Notes under the pieces: model-generated
Told to the model about the DNA's origin: nothing
Seen by the model: the letters and a program-made list of their open reading frames with translations, nothing else
Database searches by the model: none
NCBI GenBank assembly: GCA_016763855.1
Contig: JAESSY010000207.1
Location: 1 to 42,877 of the forward strand
Origin: Pseudomonadales bacterium
Lineage (GTDB): Bacteria; Pseudomonadota; Gammaproteobacteria; Pseudomonadales; Azotimanducaceae
DNA: 42,877 nucleotides
Direction: 5' to 3'
Part shown: in pieces, positions 16,689 to 24,880 of the stretch
Layout of the letters: the number at the start of each line of letters is the position of its first letter
How positions within the stretch are numbered: position 1 is the stretch's first letter
Position numbers and translations under genes: made by a program

Positions 16689-17600
16689 TCACATGAGATC
16701 TGACTGGGCCCACGTCAGTAAGATTGCCTTTATCGCGACTACGGTTGCCATCGGTTCATCAAACATAAAATGGTGATAAGTGCCTGGGATCGAGATTATC
16801 GGCAGACTCCCCTTTGTAATCTCTTTCATATACTGAGCGCTCTGGGCACCTTCATCTGCGCTGTGTTCGCCAAGCAACAAAGCAGAACGGCACTTAAGCT
16901 TAATAAACTTGTCACTTTGTTCTTTACCCATTTCCAGAAAATCAAATAGTCCAGGATCAAACTTCCACGTCCATCCCCCATCGACCTTTCGAAGGGCCTT
17001 AGTGGCTAAATAGTCTACGATCCAGGGGTGTTGGCAGGGTTGTTCAGGTACAAGGCGAAAACGCCCTAGTGCAACATTATAATCTTCATATACTTTAGTG
17101 GATCTTGCTACCTGTCCACCCCGCTCTTCTGCTTGTAAACCCCATTCTATGTAGTCATCTTCCGGTTGAACGGTGAAATCTCCAAAAATAATACCGCCTA
17201 GCTGCTGGCCAAAATAGTGCCCCGTTTCAAGACCAACAAAACCGCCAAAACTGTGAGCAAAAACAAAGGGCTTATTACCTAGTTGAGCCGCTTCACAAAC
17301 CGCCATAACTTCCTTGGCAAATTGCTCGCCTGTGTATTTTTCACGCCACTCACTATTACCGTTACCTGACAAGTCAATAGCAGCAACACGAAATTGATCC
17401 GCAAGAAAAGGTGCGATAAATCGCCACCATTCGAGGTTCGCATTACTGCCATGGATTTAAACGATACCCAATTTTCCAACTTCGCCCCAAGTCGCATAGT
17501 TAATTTTGCAATTATCAACATCAACTGTGCGCTCTTCACAATGGGTATCTAGTGCTCGCTGGTACCATTCTGGTTTGTTATTACTGCTATTACTTGGCAT
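16689..17600 (-). pseudogene. Alpha/beta hydrolase interrupted by an in-frame stop codon
   Basis: Reading the minus strand from ATG 17600 gives one continuous alpha/beta-hydrolase frame of 303 codons to the stop at 16689, broken only by TAA at 17457-17459 (codon 48). Before it: MPSNSSNNKPEWYQRAL and NYATWGEVGKLGIV. After it: IHGSNANLEWWRF, the oxyanion-loop HG motif, then AADLSGNGNS-like strand sequence and the nucleophile elbow AHSFGG. An acid (LLLGEHSADEGAQ) and a histidine (GTYHHFMFDEP) complete the triad. The stop replaces the residue just before IHG, normally Leu, Val or Met, so a single T-to-A change of TTA would explain it. It is either a fresh nonsense mutation or a base-call error; downstream restart at internal codons would lack the HG motif. 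Confidence 0.85.
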
Positions 17601-17795
17601 CAATTTTCTCAGTGTTTTAAATCATATAAACAAAATTCGAAACGTATCATAAAGCATTTATTACCACTCTGTTAACCCATATCCTCAGGACTGCCCCCAC
17701 GATAGAAAAAAGTATGCAGGAATGTTTGAGAACTGGATAAGATAGTGTCGCTTCCGGTATCGTATGCCTCACGAAAGAACAGGTACCTCTTATTT

Positions 17796-19067
17796 ATGTC
17801 GAACTCAGCATTGTTAGATCGCCGCCACCGACTCATTGGACAAGCAACCCTGTTTTACCAATCTGCGCTAGAGATTGTTAGAGGAGAAGGCGTTTACCTT
17901 TTCGATGAATCGGGTAGAAGATACATCGATATGTACAACAACGTGCCTTGTGTTGGCCATGCCAATCCTCATGTTGTATCAGCTGTCGCAAAGCAAATGG
18001 CAACGCTCAATGTTCATAGTCGATATTTACACAATGGGATTATTGATTTTGCCGAAAGGCTGGTAGCTTATCATCACGATAAACTTGAGCAGGTCGTGTT
18101 TGCCTGTTCAGGGACAGAAGCAAGTGAAATTGCACTGATGATGGCCCGCTATGCCACGGGCGGAAAAGGCATTATTTGTAGTGACGCAACTTATCATGGC
18201 AATAGTACAGAGGTGGCGAAAATGAATTTGCGACCTATTGCTGATCCTCATTTTCGCAGTATTTCCTATCCACAAACCTATCGACCTTTGATTGTTGATC
18301 AAAGTGATGAAGAACTCACGCAAACCTATCTTACAAAAGTTCAATCTGCCATTGATGACTTTAAAGCAAACAACATCCCCTTTGCTGGCTTGTTTCTCTG
18401 CTCTATTCTTGCCAACGAGGGATTACCCGATATCCCAGCGGGATTTATGCAACAAGCAACTGATCTAGTCCATAAAGCGGGTGGCTTGATCATAGCCGAC
18501 GAAGTACAAGCCGGTTATTGTCGATCAGGAAATTGGTGGGGCTATGAAACAAGTAAATTCACACCGGATATTGTCACAATGGGGAAACCCGTGGGTAACG
18601 GGATGCCAGTTTCTGCCGTTGTCGCAAGCACTGAACTCGTAACAAAATTCAGAAAAGAAACCCGGTATTTTAATACCTTCGCTTCAAGCCCTGTCCAAGC
18701 TGCAGCGGGAATGGCGGTACTCGACGTGATAGAAGAGGATGATCTGTTGGACAGCTCAGCAAAAATTGGCGCCTACCTCCGTCGTGAATTAACTCAGATG
18801 CAATCAGAATGTGAATCTATAGGGGATGTACGCGGTTGCGGTTTATTTATTGGCGTAGAGTGGGTATCTAACTTTGAAGAGAAAACAGCTGACCGCGCTG
18901 GCGCAATAAATGTGGCAAATCGTTTGAAGGAAAAAGGCTTCCTTCTCAGCAACGCTGGCGAGTTTGGTAATGTTATTAAGATTCGACCACCATTAGTCTT
19001 CAAGCAGGAACATGCAGACAACTTTCTCACTGCATTCGCTGAGGTTCTAGCGGAGAATAAAGCCTAG
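17796..19067 (+). CDS. Class III PLP enzyme, AGXT2L-like phospho-lyase/aminotransferase
   Basis: Fold-type I PLP enzyme of about 423 residues. PLP site: IIADEVQAGYCRSG (Asp235) and the Schiff-base lysine K264 in DIVTMGKPVGNGMP; SGTEAS binds the phosphate. Several segments follow human AGXT2L1/AGXT2L2 closely as I recall them: YNNVPCVGHANP, RYFNTFASSPVQ, GDVRGCGLFIGVEW and a C-terminal IKIRPPLVF. Those enzymes are ammonia-forming phospho-lyases on phosphoethanolamine and 5-phosphohydroxylysine. The next gene, starting at the base after this stop, encodes a kinase of the matching type, so a kinase/phospho-lyase pair is likely (inference). ATG 17796 gives the usual family N terminus; in-frame GTG 17745 would add 17 residues. 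Confidence 0.87.
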   Translation: MSNSALLDRRHRLIGQATLFYQSALEIVRGEGVYLFDESGRRYIDMYNNVPCVGHANPHVVSAVAKQMATLNVHSRYLHNGIIDFAERLVAYHHDKLEQVVFACSGTEASEIALMMARYATGGKGIICSDATYHGNSTEVAKMNLRPIADPHFRSISYPQTYRPLIVDQSDEELTQTYLTKVQSAIDDFKANNIPFAGLFLCSILANEGLPDIPAGFMQQATDLVHKAGGLIIADEVQAGYCRSGNWWGYETSKFTPDIVTMGKPVGNGMPVSAVVASTELVTKFRKETRYFNTFASSPVQAAAGMAVLDVIEEDDLLDSSAKIGAYLRRELTQMQSECESIGDVRGCGLFIGVEWVSNFEEKTADRAGAINVANRLKEKGFLLSNAGEFGNVIKIRPPLVFKQEHADNFLTAFAEVLAENKA

Positions 19068-20039
19068 ATGGATGATCCGAAAACCATTTTAAAGGAAATA
19101 GCGCCCTGTTTAGCTGCGTGGAATGTGGAACCTAAAAGCATCGAGCTGGCTTCTCATTCCGAAAACATTGTCTACAAAGTCGTCGGAAAAGATGATCGTC
19201 AATACGCCTTGCGTGTCCATCGACCTGGGTATCACACCATGGCAGAATTAGAATCTGAACAAATGTGGACCCATGCGCTAAACCAATTTGGTCTTCGCAC
19301 GCCAGAAGCTTATCTAACAGATAAGGGAAACTATTATCTCTCACAACAATGTGGTGGCATGGAACGGCAGCTCGGATTAATTAGCTGGCTTGAAGGTAAA
19401 CCGCTGGCAGCGTATCTCTCTTCAGAAGATAGATTCTCTACAAATGAACTTGAACTGATAAAAGCGGCGGGGGCAGTCTGCGCGCAATTTCACAATCAAG
19501 CTTCTAGCTGGCAGCCCCCATCAAGTTTTACTCGACATCATCTTAATGTTAAGGGTTTTTTTGGGAAACATCCCTTCTGGGGAAGATTCTGGGAAGCTGG
19601 GTCACTAACGCCTCCACAACAGCGCGCACTGAAGAGAAAAAAAACATTAATATCTCAGAAACTGGTTGGCTATGGCGAAGATCCAAGCACCTACACTATG
19701 ATCCATGCCGATCTTCATAAATATAACTTATTGGTTTTTAATGATGAGTTGCTTGTTATTGACTTCGATGATGCAGGATTTGGCTGGCATCAATACGACC
19801 TTGCAGTCGCGCTCTATTCATTCATAGAACGAGCAGACTTCGACAATATTCAAAATGCGCTGATTGAGGGATACAGAAGCAAACGGGATTTGAGTGACGA
19901 GAACTTGTCTTGGCTATCGCTCTTTATCCAAGTGCGAACCCTGGCACTTATCGGTTGGGCCAGCGCCCGCCCTGAACTCAATCATAAGGAGTATATAGCT
20001 TCCTTGATAGACAGAGCATGCAGTACAATATCGACATAG
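19068..20039 (+). CDS. APH/choline-kinase-fold phosphotransferase, hydroxylysine-kinase-like
   Basis: Small-molecule kinase of 323 residues with the aminoglycoside-phosphotransferase/choline-kinase fold. N-lobe: ENIVYKVVGKDDRQYALRVH, with the ATP-binding lysine region replaced by ALRVH as in homoserine-kinase II types. The catalytic loop is MIHADLHKYNLLV (Brenner motif H-x-D-x-x-x-x-N) and the metal-binding motif is VIDFDDAGFG. Its ATG directly abuts the TAG of the AGXT2L-like gene, implying translational coupling and a joint pathway. In mammals the hydroxylysine kinase HYKK (AGPHD1) works with AGXT2L2; that pairing is the main argument for the substrate. Ethanolamine or another amino alcohol is equally possible. 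Antibiotic resistance is unlikely in this context. Confidence 0.82.
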   Translation: MDDPKTILKEIAPCLAAWNVEPKSIELASHSENIVYKVVGKDDRQYALRVHRPGYHTMAELESEQMWTHALNQFGLRTPEAYLTDKGNYYLSQQCGGMERQLGLISWLEGKPLAAYLSSEDRFSTNELELIKAAGAVCAQFHNQASSWQPPSSFTRHHLNVKGFFGKHPFWGRFWEAGSLTPPQQRALKRKKTLISQKLVGYGEDPSTYTMIHADLHKYNLLVFNDELLVIDFDDAGFGWHQYDLAVALYSFIERADFDNIQNALIEGYRSKRDLSDENLSWLSLFIQVRTLALIGWASARPELNHKEYIASLIDRACSTIST

Positions 20040-20057
20040 ACACTAAATGGAAGAACA

Positions 20058-21083
20058 ATGACCGACTCACTTCTACCCGTTCGGGGCTCACCCGGATCAC
20101 CCTACACACGAAAGATGCTTGCAGTACTTCGTTACCGAAGAATCCCCTATCGTTTTCTTCAAGCCAAAAGCGATGACCTTCCTGAACCCAAGGTAGGACT
20201 GATCCCAGTTTTCTATTTCAAGGATGAAACGGGCGCCTTCACAGCAGAAGTGGACAGCACGCCCATTATTAGGCGGTTAGAGGTCGAATACCCTGGTCGC
20301 TCGGTGATTCCCGACGATCCCGCCATCGCCTTTATTAACTATCTATTGGAAGATTATGGTGATGAATGGATGACTAAGCCAATGTTTCATTATCGCTGGC
20401 ACTATCAAGACGATATCGAAATGGCGGGATCCATACTGCCCCATTACAATGATGTTAGTCAACCAGATGAATTAATGACAAAAATGAAAACGATGTTTTC
20501 TGAGCGACAGATATCACGCCTTTATGTTGTTGGCTCTAGTGACACTACTGCATCTGTCATTGAGGACAGTTATAAACGATTTCTCGACTACTTGAATAAT
20601 CATCTGAGAGAATTACCTTATCTTATGGGCAAAAGACCAGGATCAGCTGACTTTGCTTGTTTCGGTCAATTAACCCAACTCACTCAGTTTGACCCAACTC
20701 CGGCAAAAATTGCGGCTGTAAACTATCCTCGGGTCCATGCTTGGGTTAGTAAGATGGAAGACCTTTCTGGTCTGGAGCCTTGCGAAAATGAATTCATCAC
20801 TACTGACAATTTCCCGGAGACCTTGAAAATTCTACTCAAAGAGTTGGGTCGAACCTACGTGCCTGTCATGCTGGCAAATGCCGCCGCGATTGATCAGGGT
20901 CTTGATCAGGTTCAGGTAAAAGTTGAGGGTAAACTCTGGACCCAGGAACCCTTCCCTTATCAAGCCAAGTGCCTGCAATGGTTGCGCATTGAATACGCCA
21001 GACTGGATGAAGAAGACCGCAGAGAAGTCGATGCCGTACTGCAGGGTACCGGTTGCGAACAACTCATGGTCAAAACGGGCTAA
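20058..21083 (+). CDS. Glutathione S-transferase-like protein with long C-terminal extension
   Basis: The N-terminal thioredoxin-fold GST domain (about 1-85) includes RGSPGSPYTRKMLAVLRYRR, a helix-1 region where Ser or Tyr would activate glutathione, the cis-Pro segment GLIPVF, and STPIIRRLE, the usual gamma-glutamyl contact (E/D-S). A helical GST C-domain follows (about 95-235; GSADFACFGQLTQL resembles the N-capping motif). The last roughly 100 residues are extra, making 341 residues against about 200-240 for a plain GST. ATG 20058 follows GGAAG. It lies 18 bases behind the kinase gene in the same operon. Substrate unknown; it may be a structural rather than a conjugating GST. Confidence 0.83.
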   Translation: MTDSLLPVRGSPGSPYTRKMLAVLRYRRIPYRFLQAKSDDLPEPKVGLIPVFYFKDETGAFTAEVDSTPIIRRLEVEYPGRSVIPDDPAIAFINYLLEDYGDEWMTKPMFHYRWHYQDDIEMAGSILPHYNDVSQPDELMTKMKTMFSERQISRLYVVGSSDTTASVIEDSYKRFLDYLNNHLRELPYLMGKRPGSADFACFGQLTQLTQFDPTPAKIAAVNYPRVHAWVSKMEDLSGLEPCENEFITTDNFPETLKILLKELGRTYVPVMLANAAAIDQGLDQVQVKVEGKLWTQEPFPYQAKCLQWLRIEYARLDEEDRREVDAVLQGTGCEQLMVKTG

Positions 21084-21267
21084 GAAAGGTCTTATTACGA
21101 CTAGAACAACTACCTGCTCAAGGACAGTGCTTCATTGTAGAAAATAGATATCGCAAACTATTTTTCCGCGCACCTTTACAAGGTCGGTCAGAGTGAAAAT
21201 TGTCTTTCGAGCAAGGGTAGCTTCAAACAAATCTATATATCAACACCTATAAGCAGAGAAAATATTC

Positions 21268-21296
21268 CTGACACATTTTCCAAACACCGGTACAGT
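21268..21296 (+). promoter_or_regulatory. Candidate sigma-70 promoter for the SDR gene
   Basis: CTGACA (21268-21273), a 17-base spacer and TACAGT (21291-21296) are close to consensus and lie 34 bases ahead of the SDR start. The 247-base gap 21084-21330 otherwise shows no gene and no clear terminator. Confidence 0.4.
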
Positions 21297-21330
21297 GTAA
21301 TCCTCGATTTTTAACTAGCCGGAGTAAACA

Positions 21331-22095
21331 ATGGAAATTTCAGGCAACAATGCAATATTTGTCGGCGGCGCATCGGGTATGTGTCGCGCTACTGCAATCA
21401 GGTTCGCTGAAAAAGGCGGTAAGGTTGCGATCCTTGATCTAGAAAGTTCTGATGGTGCTAGTGTAGCGAAGGAGCTCAACGGAATATTCTTACCCTGTAA
21501 TGTCATGGACTTTGATGGTATGGCAGGCGTTATGGACGAAGCTGTTAAGGCCATGGGCGGCTTACATTTTATGGTAAATACCGCAGGTGGCGGTGGCGCT
21601 CAAAAGACCGTAAAACGGGATGGCGTTAGGCATTCTTTAGCTGACTTTCGGCGTGTCATCGATCTCAATCTCATTGGTTCTTTCAATATCAATTCAATTG
21701 CAGCTGAACATATGCAGCATAAAGAACCCAATGAATCTGGTGAGCGTGGCGTTATGATCAACACGGCTTCAATTGCGGCATTCGAAGGTCAAATAGGACA
21801 AGTATCTTACACAGCGGCAAAAGGCGGTATAGCGGCAATGACATTAACCATGGCGCGGGATTTAGGCAGCTTGGGCATTAGATGTATGACGATTGCCCCC
21901 AGCCTATTTGATACAGGTCTAACGGCAGGCATCCCTGAGGAAGCGTCACAAAATATGACTAAAGGCGCTGCATTTCCACGCCGCATGGGCAAGCCCGATG
22001 AGTTTGCGATTATGGCTATTTCAATCTATGAGTGCGCCATGATGAATGGATCTACATTGAGGATTGATGGTGGGCAGAGATTTGCACCCAGATAA
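21331..22095 (+). CDS. Short-chain dehydrogenase/reductase, HSD10-like
   Basis: NAD(P)-dependent classical SDR of 254 residues. FVGGASGMCRATA is the cofactor loop; the third glycine of G-x-x-x-G-x-G is replaced by Cys and the usual T before GG by Val. VAILDLE ends with an acidic residue, pointing to NAD+. NTAGGGG, then the catalytic Ser in MINTASIAAFEG and YTAAK (Tyr/Lys) follow. The segment after it (MTLTMARDLGSLGIRCMTIA, then SLFDTGL) is like type-10 17-beta-hydroxysteroid/3-hydroxyacyl-CoA dehydrogenases, suggesting a hydroxyacyl-CoA or small hydroxy-acid substrate (inference). ATG 21331 has CCGGAG six bases upstream. Confidence 0.88.
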   Translation: MEISGNNAIFVGGASGMCRATAIRFAEKGGKVAILDLESSDGASVAKELNGIFLPCNVMDFDGMAGVMDEAVKAMGGLHFMVNTAGGGGAQKTVKRDGVRHSLADFRRVIDLNLIGSFNINSIAAEHMQHKEPNESGERGVMINTASIAAFEGQIGQVSYTAAKGGIAAMTLTMARDLGSLGIRCMTIAPSLFDTGLTAGIPEEASQNMTKGAAFPRRMGKPDEFAIMAISIYECAMMNGSTLRIDGGQRFAPR

Positions 22096-22115
22096 AAGGC
22101 CCCTTGTGTCACGCT

Positions 22116-22144
22116 TATTGACGGTTAAATTAAACCTATTGACG
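22116..22144 (+). promoter_or_regulatory. Two TATTGACG direct repeats, 21 bp apart
   Basis: TATTGACG occurs at 22116-22123 and 22137-22144, spaced by two helical turns, upstream of the M19 dipeptidase-like gene. This is an arrangement seen for activator binding sites; TTGACG could also serve as a -35 element. Weak evidence. Confidence 0.25.
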
Positions 22145-22202
22145 CTCAATCGTTATGCTAAATCAACATAATGTAATTCATACAATCTAAGGAGAATACT
22201 TC

Positions 22203-23480
22203 TTGCATCATTCTTGCACTGTTTCTACCTTTATCTTCTCAACTTTACTCCTGACACTTGGTGCCTGTTCAACGCCAAAAATAATAGCGCACACCGAGTC
22301 AAAGCAATTCACTCAAGCTGAAATTGAACAGGTTCATAGCAAGGCATTTGTGTTAGATGCTCATGCTGATATCGAAATTCCCGGCAAGGAATCCCGATAC
22401 GTAGGAGACGATGGATTGTCCAAAGTCTCCCCTTCAAAAATGCGCACTGGGGGCGTGGATGCCGTTGTTATGGCAATCGCTGTTGGACCAGGTCCACGAA
22501 ATGCGGAGGGTTATGCAAAAGCACGCACCATAGCAAACGAAGAACTCGCAGCGGTAATAGACTTAACCCAAGATCCTAAAAACAGGCTTATCCTTGCGCT
22601 ATCGGCAGAGGATCTGATACATGCTCACCGAGATAATAAAGGTGCTCTGATACTAGGGTTCCAGAACGCTCGAATTCTAGGAAACAAGGTTTCAGCGATT
22701 GACGATTTTTACGCTGCTGGCGTACGAGTATTTGCCCTAACCCACATGGGCCATAATGCCTTCGCTGATTCTTCCAGGCCTATTTTTATAGCAGCTAAAG
22801 GACAACATGAAGCCCTTGAAGAACATGGTGGCTTATCTGATCTGGGTATAGCCGCTATCAATAGAATTAACAGTCTCGGGGGAATAGTCGATATTTCACA
22901 GCTATCAAAAGCTGCAACATTACAGGTGCTCGAATATTCAAGCTCTCCCGTTATCGCTAGCCATTCCAATGTGAGGCATCTCTCTGATGTAAGTAGAAAC
23001 TTATCTGACGAAGAAATAGATCTCATCGGAAAGAAAGGTGGCGTCATTCACATAGCACCATTCAGAGGATACTTATTTGATTCCTCTGACAAAACCTTAG
23101 TTCGCAACATTCATATCGCTCGCCGTGCCGCAGGCATAAAAGAGGACTACCTTTACCCCTTTGAACTCTATTGGGAAATTAAAGATAGTAAAGTGCAGCA
23201 AAGTTTTCTCAAAACCGTTAGCGACCTACTCGGACCCAGTAGTATCGATGACATGGTGAATCATATTGATTACATCGTCCAACGTATTGGTATAGACCAT
23301 GTCGGCATCGGCACTGATTTTAACCATGGTAGCGGAATCCAAGGTTTTGATGATGCCAGTGAAGCCATGAGTGTAACAAGAGTACTGCTATCACGAGGGT
23401 ATAGCGCACAAGACATCGAGAAAATTTGGGGCGGTAACTTTATACGGGTCTTTCGAGCAGCTGCTGACGGGAAGAAGTAA
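22203..23480 (+). CDS. Peptidase M19 (membrane dipeptidase) family lipoprotein
   Basis: Renal-dipeptidase-fold TIM barrel of 425 residues, exported as a lipoprotein (LTLGAC, lipid Cys22, Ser at +2). The start is TTG 22203, backed by AAGGAG eight bases upstream. Family motifs: DAHAD (H54, D56), LTHMGHNAFADSS, IASHSN (H254), SRNLSDEEID and HVGIGTDFNHGSG. Two positions that are metal ligands in the human enzyme are changed: the bridging Glu of G-x-E is Gln154 (GFQNARIL) and the His of IDLSH is Gln233 (VDISQLS). Both changes together suggest a distinct subfamily with altered metal content, so dipeptidase activity is not assured. It probably faces the periplasm. Confidence 0.86.
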   Translation: MHHSCTVSTFIFSTLLLTLGACSTPKIIAHTESKQFTQAEIEQVHSKAFVLDAHADIEIPGKESRYVGDDGLSKVSPSKMRTGGVDAVVMAIAVGPGPRNAEGYAKARTIANEELAAVIDLTQDPKNRLILALSAEDLIHAHRDNKGALILGFQNARILGNKVSAIDDFYAAGVRVFALTHMGHNAFADSSRPIFIAAKGQHEALEEHGGLSDLGIAAINRINSLGGIVDISQLSKAATLQVLEYSSSPVIASHSNVRHLSDVSRNLSDEEIDLIGKKGGVIHIAPFRGYLFDSSDKTLVRNIHIARRAAGIKEDYLYPFELYWEIKDSKVQQSFLKTVSDLLGPSSIDDMVNHIDYIVQRIGIDHVGIGTDFNHGSGIQGFDDASEAMSVTRVLLSRGYSAQDIEKIWGGNFIRVFRAAADGKK

Positions 23481-23499
23481 GGTTACTGATCAGCACGAA

Positions 23500-23524
23500 T
23501 GACATTCAACTTGTCAGTGTTTTT
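23500..23524 (+). terminator. Weak hairpin terminator between convergent genes
   Basis: TGACA (23500-23504) pairs with TGTCA (23512-23516), followed by GTGTTTTT. The stem is only five pairs. It lies 20 bases past the M19 stop, ahead of the convergent permease gene. Confidence 0.35.
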
Positions 23525-23565
23525 CCAATATTCACTTACGTGACAAAACACATTATCGGATAAGA

Positions 23566-24663
23566 TTAGATACTATCTTGATTGTTTGCCTTTACGATTT
23601 TATAGACACCAATTGTTAAGAGCGGGATGACATAGACGATCATAAAACCCCAAGCAATTGTGCCATACCCTTCGGCTATGAGTGAGACGATGCCAAGGCT
23701 AGATAAGCCTCCTGCTAAGCCCACAGCGAAAATGGCAATTAAGCTATGAACCATTCTTGATAATTTTGCTTTGCTGTTTTCTTGTCGCCAATTATCTAAT
23801 CGCTCTAGGAAACCTTGAATATTTCCCGCACCAGTTTCAACGAAAGTACCAAACAGTACCAAGAGGTATAATAATTTTAGTACCTCCATATTGAGACCGT
23901 TAAAAATGTGATACACAGGTAACGATGTAGAGAGTACTTCCGGGTAATCTGCCGCAAAACTTATGTGGAGCATTAGCGCTGGTACCACAGCAATTAATGC
24001 ACCGATAATTCCTGCTCCAAAAGCCTCTTTACGAGATTCTATTCCCCTTACTGCATAAAGAATAATGGGAATGGCGGTCACATTGTAAAAAGAATAATGA
24101 AGTCCACTGACAAACCAACCGGGTTCGATTGTCGATGTTGAAAATGCTTCTGATATTTCAAGGGGGAAATGCACGAAAACTGAAATGAGATAGGCACTAA
24201 AAACGATGTAAAGAATGACACTCCAAAATGCAAAAACACGCGTTAAGAATAAACGACCAAAAAAATTAATCGTGACAACTGCCACTAACATAATCACTAT
24301 TCCAAAGTAGCTAGGCAAACCGAATTCATCGCTAACAATAGTGCCCGCAGCTGCACCAATAACAGCAATGACCAACATGAACAATATCACTACTAGGATT
24401 TCATAAAGAAACCAGGCACGTCCAAGTAAAACTTTGAAAAAGTTTCGGTAATCGTAAACTTTGAATACACGGCTGATTTCTAAAGAAAGACTAAAAACAA
24501 CCGCGATGCAAACCGTCGCGACACCCATGCTCAACATCCCACCCCATATACCAAAATGGGTAAAGAACTCGATGACCTCGCGGCCCGTACCATAACCGCC
24601 ACCAATCATGACGGATTGCATAATGGCGCCCGGGATTAAATAGATACGTACAAACCGATTCAT
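23566..24663 (-). CDS. YkvI-like inner-membrane permease
   Basis: A 365-residue protein with about ten transmembrane helices, resembling the YkvI family of the LeuT-fold (APC/NSS) superfamily. The first helix carries the Gly-rich break typical of these transporters (GAIMQSVMIGGGYGTGREV), and SFYNVTAIPIILYAVRGIESR resembles the broken helix 6 region. ATG 24663 is chosen because GGAG lies six bases upstream; TTG 24675 would add four residues. The substrate is unknown; divergence from an aminotransferase gene and closeness to a dipeptidase homologue point to amino acids or peptide fragments (inference). Confidence 0.78.
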   Translation of the reverse strand: MNRFVRIYLIPGAIMQSVMIGGGYGTGREVIEFFTHFGIWGGMLSMGVATVCIAVVFSLSLEISRVFKVYDYRNFFKVLLGRAWFLYEILVVILFMLVIAVIGAAAGTIVSDEFGLPSYFGIVIMLVAVVTINFFGRLFLTRVFAFWSVILYIVFSAYLISVFVHFPLEISEAFSTSTIEPGWFVSGLHYSFYNVTAIPIILYAVRGIESRKEAFGAGIIGALIAVVPALMLHISFAADYPEVLSTSLPVYHIFNGLNMEVLKLLYLLVLFGTFVETGAGNIQGFLERLDNWRQENSKAKLSRMVHSLIAIFAVGLAGGLSSLGIVSLIAEGYGTIAWGFMIVYVIPLLTIGVYKIVKANNQDSI

Positions 24664-24880
24664 ATCGTGCTCCAAACTCTCTAACTGTTGCTCATAAGAA
24701 AGCTTATATTGTTTTTATTGTGAGAGTGGAGACAAGATTAATCGCATTCGTGGTCTGATAGCAATTGCCATCTGATGAATTCATTTAAAACTGCGAATTT
24801 ATATCTTGAATTGATGGTGTAAGATACCCTGTATCGATGAGTTAATTTTTCAAGCATGATTCTGTAAAAAGGAACTGTTT

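Noticed and set aside
17457-17459. Recoded stop (selenocysteine or pyrrolysine) in the hydrolase
   Set aside because: The codon is TAA, not TGA or TAG, and the expected residue is an aliphatic one.
19068-20039. Aminoglycoside resistance gene
   Set aside because: Only the fold is shared; adjacency to an AGXT2L-like enzyme and the sequence point to a metabolic kinase.
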